A stretch of 39,612 nt of DNA, from contig JAPLCP010000147.1 in assembly GCA_026392155.1 (NCBI GenBank), forward strand, positions 1 to 39,612. Reading direction: 5' to 3'. Positions 38,772 through 39,612 of this stretch are shown in pieces (the stretch's first letter is position 1; the number at the start of each line of letters is the position of its first letter). Made by a program: the position numbers and the translations under genes. Under the pieces are notes generated by a model that made no database searches, was not told where the DNA came from, and saw only the letters and a list, made by a program, of their open reading frames with translations. This DNA is from Armatimonadota bacterium. GTDB taxonomy: Bacteria > Armatimonadota > Armatimonadia > Armatimonadales > Armatimonadaceae.

Positions 38772-39612
38772 GACCCTCCTCCCCGTCCCTCCTCCCAATC
38801 CTGGGAGGCAGGATTGGGAGAGGGGGAGATTGAGTGAGGTTGGGGGTTCTGGCTCTCCTCCTCCTGCGCCCCTCCTTTCCCTTCCTCCCAGGATTGGGAG
38901 GAGGGGCTGGGGGAGGAGGGATTCGGGGAGGAGGGCAGCGCAGCAGCCAAGCACTTCTCCGGTGTGGCGTCCTCGCGGGTAAACTCCGCCGAGAACTGGC
39001 CCTGGCGCATGACCAGCACCCGATCTGCCACGCCGAGCACTTCGGGCAAGTCCGACGACACCATTACCACGCCCACCCCTCGCTCCGATAAATCATACAA
39101 AATGTCATAGATCTCACGCTTCGCTCCCACATCAATCCCGCGGGTTGGCTCATCTAAAAGCAGCACTTTGACGTCCTCGCTCAGCCAGCGCCCCAGAATC
39201 GCCTTCTGCTGGTTCCCTCCTGAAAGCAGGCCGATCTGCTGCTCTAAGTTCGGGGTCTTGACCCGCATCGCCTCGACTTGCTGGGTGGCGTTCTCGCGCT
39301 CCGCAGGCTCGTTGATCCAGAAGCCCAGCGTGGAGAAGCGCCGCCGTGCCGAGAGGTTGATATTCTCCGCCACCGAGCGCACCGGGACAATGCCCTCTTT
39401 CTTGCGATCCTCGGGGCAGAGGCAGATGCCGTTTTTGATGCTCTGCGCCGGGTTGGCGTAGATCTCTTTGAGCAGCTCTGTGCGCCCCGCCCCGACGAGG
39501 CCAAAGATCCCCAATATCTCGCCGCCAGATACTTTCAGGCCATGGCTGTCGAGGACGATACGTCCTATCGTTCGTGGTCGCCAGCCGTAGATATCGGCGA
39601 TATCGCGGCCTA
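38768..39612 (-). CDS. araG: L-arabinose-type ABC ATPase, C-terminal part
   Basis: Runs from the right window edge to the stop at 38768; the N-terminus is outside. The visible part begins GRDIADIYGWRPR, then the second nucleotide-binding domain: Walker A GLVGAGRTEL, signature LSGGNQQKAILGRWL, Walker B LLLDEPTRGIDVGAKREIY and the switch VSSDLPEV. This is the second half of a twin-domain AraG/RbsA-type ATPase. The family ends near ...LAAAL, but here an extra 55 residues follow, encoded by two palindromic repeats at 38774-38935 (PSSPNPSSPSPSSQSWEEG..., PASQDWEEGRGGGS). araH follows with a 4-nt overlap. Confidence 0.93.
   Translation of the reverse strand, partial: GRDIADIYGWRPRTIGRIVLDSHGLKVSGGEILGIFGLVGAGRTELLKEIYANPAQSIKNGICLCPEDRKKEGIVPVRSVAENINLSARRRFSTLGFWINEPAERENATQQVEAMRVKTPNLEQQIGLLSGGNQQKAILGRWLSEDVKVLLLDEPTRGIDVGAKREIYDILYDLSERGVGVVMVSSDLPEVLGVADRVLVMRQGQFSAEFTREDATPEKCLAAALPSSPNPSSPSPSSQSWEEGKGGAQEEESQNPQPHSISPSPNPASQDWEEGRGGGS
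38774..38826. repeat. Palindromic repeat, family A (copy A3)
   Basis: CCTCCTCCC...TCCTCCCAATCCTGGGAGGCAGGATTGGGAG. Shares the GGAGGCAGGATT sub-type with 22075. In frame at the end of araG; on that strand it reads PASQDWEEG. Confidence 0.65.
38870..38935. repeat. Palindromic repeat, family A (copy A4)
   Basis: CTTCCTCCCAGGATTGGGAGGAGGGG followed by CTGGGGGAGGAGGG, nearly identical to A1 at 10804. In frame in araG, reading PSSQSWEEG. Confidence 0.7.

Noticed and set aside
1-39612. CRISPR array, transposase, integrase or phage genes
   Set aside because: No regularly spaced repeats, no DDE/tyrosine-recombinase motifs and no phage structural genes were seen. The repeats found are dispersed palindromes or tandem duplications.

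Overview
The window looks like a chromosomal stretch from a GC-rich, free-living member of the Armatimonadota, or a close relative near the Planctomycetes. This rests on three type IV pilin-like DUF1559 proteins, whose N-termini ([13 protein letters not shown]..., then LFPVF.QAR.KAR) are typical of armatimonads. It also rests on two Planctomycete/Armatimonad-style DUF1501 loci, one with DUF1800 and one with DUF1549/DUF1553 and a cytochrome-c/WD40 protein. The taxonomic call is inference. No phage, transposase, CRISPR or rRNA was seen.

Layout. 1-3000: an edge-truncated exported protein, a DUF1559 pilin-like protein, a LysR regulator and an uncharacterised protein. 3000-6115: a housekeeping block, glmU-prs-(33-residue membrane peptide)-pth, with three perfect DnaA boxes just before pth. 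6115-9255: a palindromic convergent spacer, an SDR dehydrogenase/serine esterase pair (minus), a LolA/DUF2092-like protein, a SpoU/TrmH methyltransferase and tRNA-Ser(UGA). 9256-13369: a palindrome-bounded spacer, then DUF1800-DUF1501 (minus) and a STAS-domain protein. 13370-17118: a gene-poor region, then a 1.5-kb tandem duplication (promoter, leader, DUF1559 gene, small Pro-rich lipoprotein gene, terminator); the first copy ends in the first 22 bases of the gene that follows the second copy. 17097-22649: a divergent DUF1537-like protein, a DUF2500-like protein, a DUF4382-like lipoprotein, 3-methyladenine DNA glycosylase and a six-hairpin glycosidase-like protein. 22732-28553: DUF1501 / DUF1549-DUF1553 / cytochrome-WD40 operon. 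28550-29988: an AT-rich acetyltransferase and glycosyltransferase pair that looks foreign. 30016-34823: PhyH dioxygenase, alpha/beta hydrolase, 2-hydroxyacid dehydrogenase and a large membrane protein. 34889-37864: a compact operon of a truncated Hsp70 and two HEAT-like proteins. 37842-39612: AraH and AraG of an L-arabinose-type ABC importer, running off the right edge.

Three patterns cut across the gene list. First, two families of C/T-rich to G/A-rich palindromic repeats recur between and inside genes. They add an internal segment to the glycosidase-like protein, a 55-residue tail to AraG, the leader of the DUF1549 protein and the tail of the second HEAT protein, always without breaking the frame. 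Second, many genes have a -10-like TANNNT hexamer 5-9 nt before the start codon and no Shine-Dalgarno sequence, which points to widespread leaderless transcription. Third, genes are packed so tightly that convergent pairs share stop-codon bases.

The best candidates for something undescribed are the Hsp70-HEAT-HEAT operon, the protein-coding palindromic repeats, and the duplicated pilin/lipoprotein cassette.
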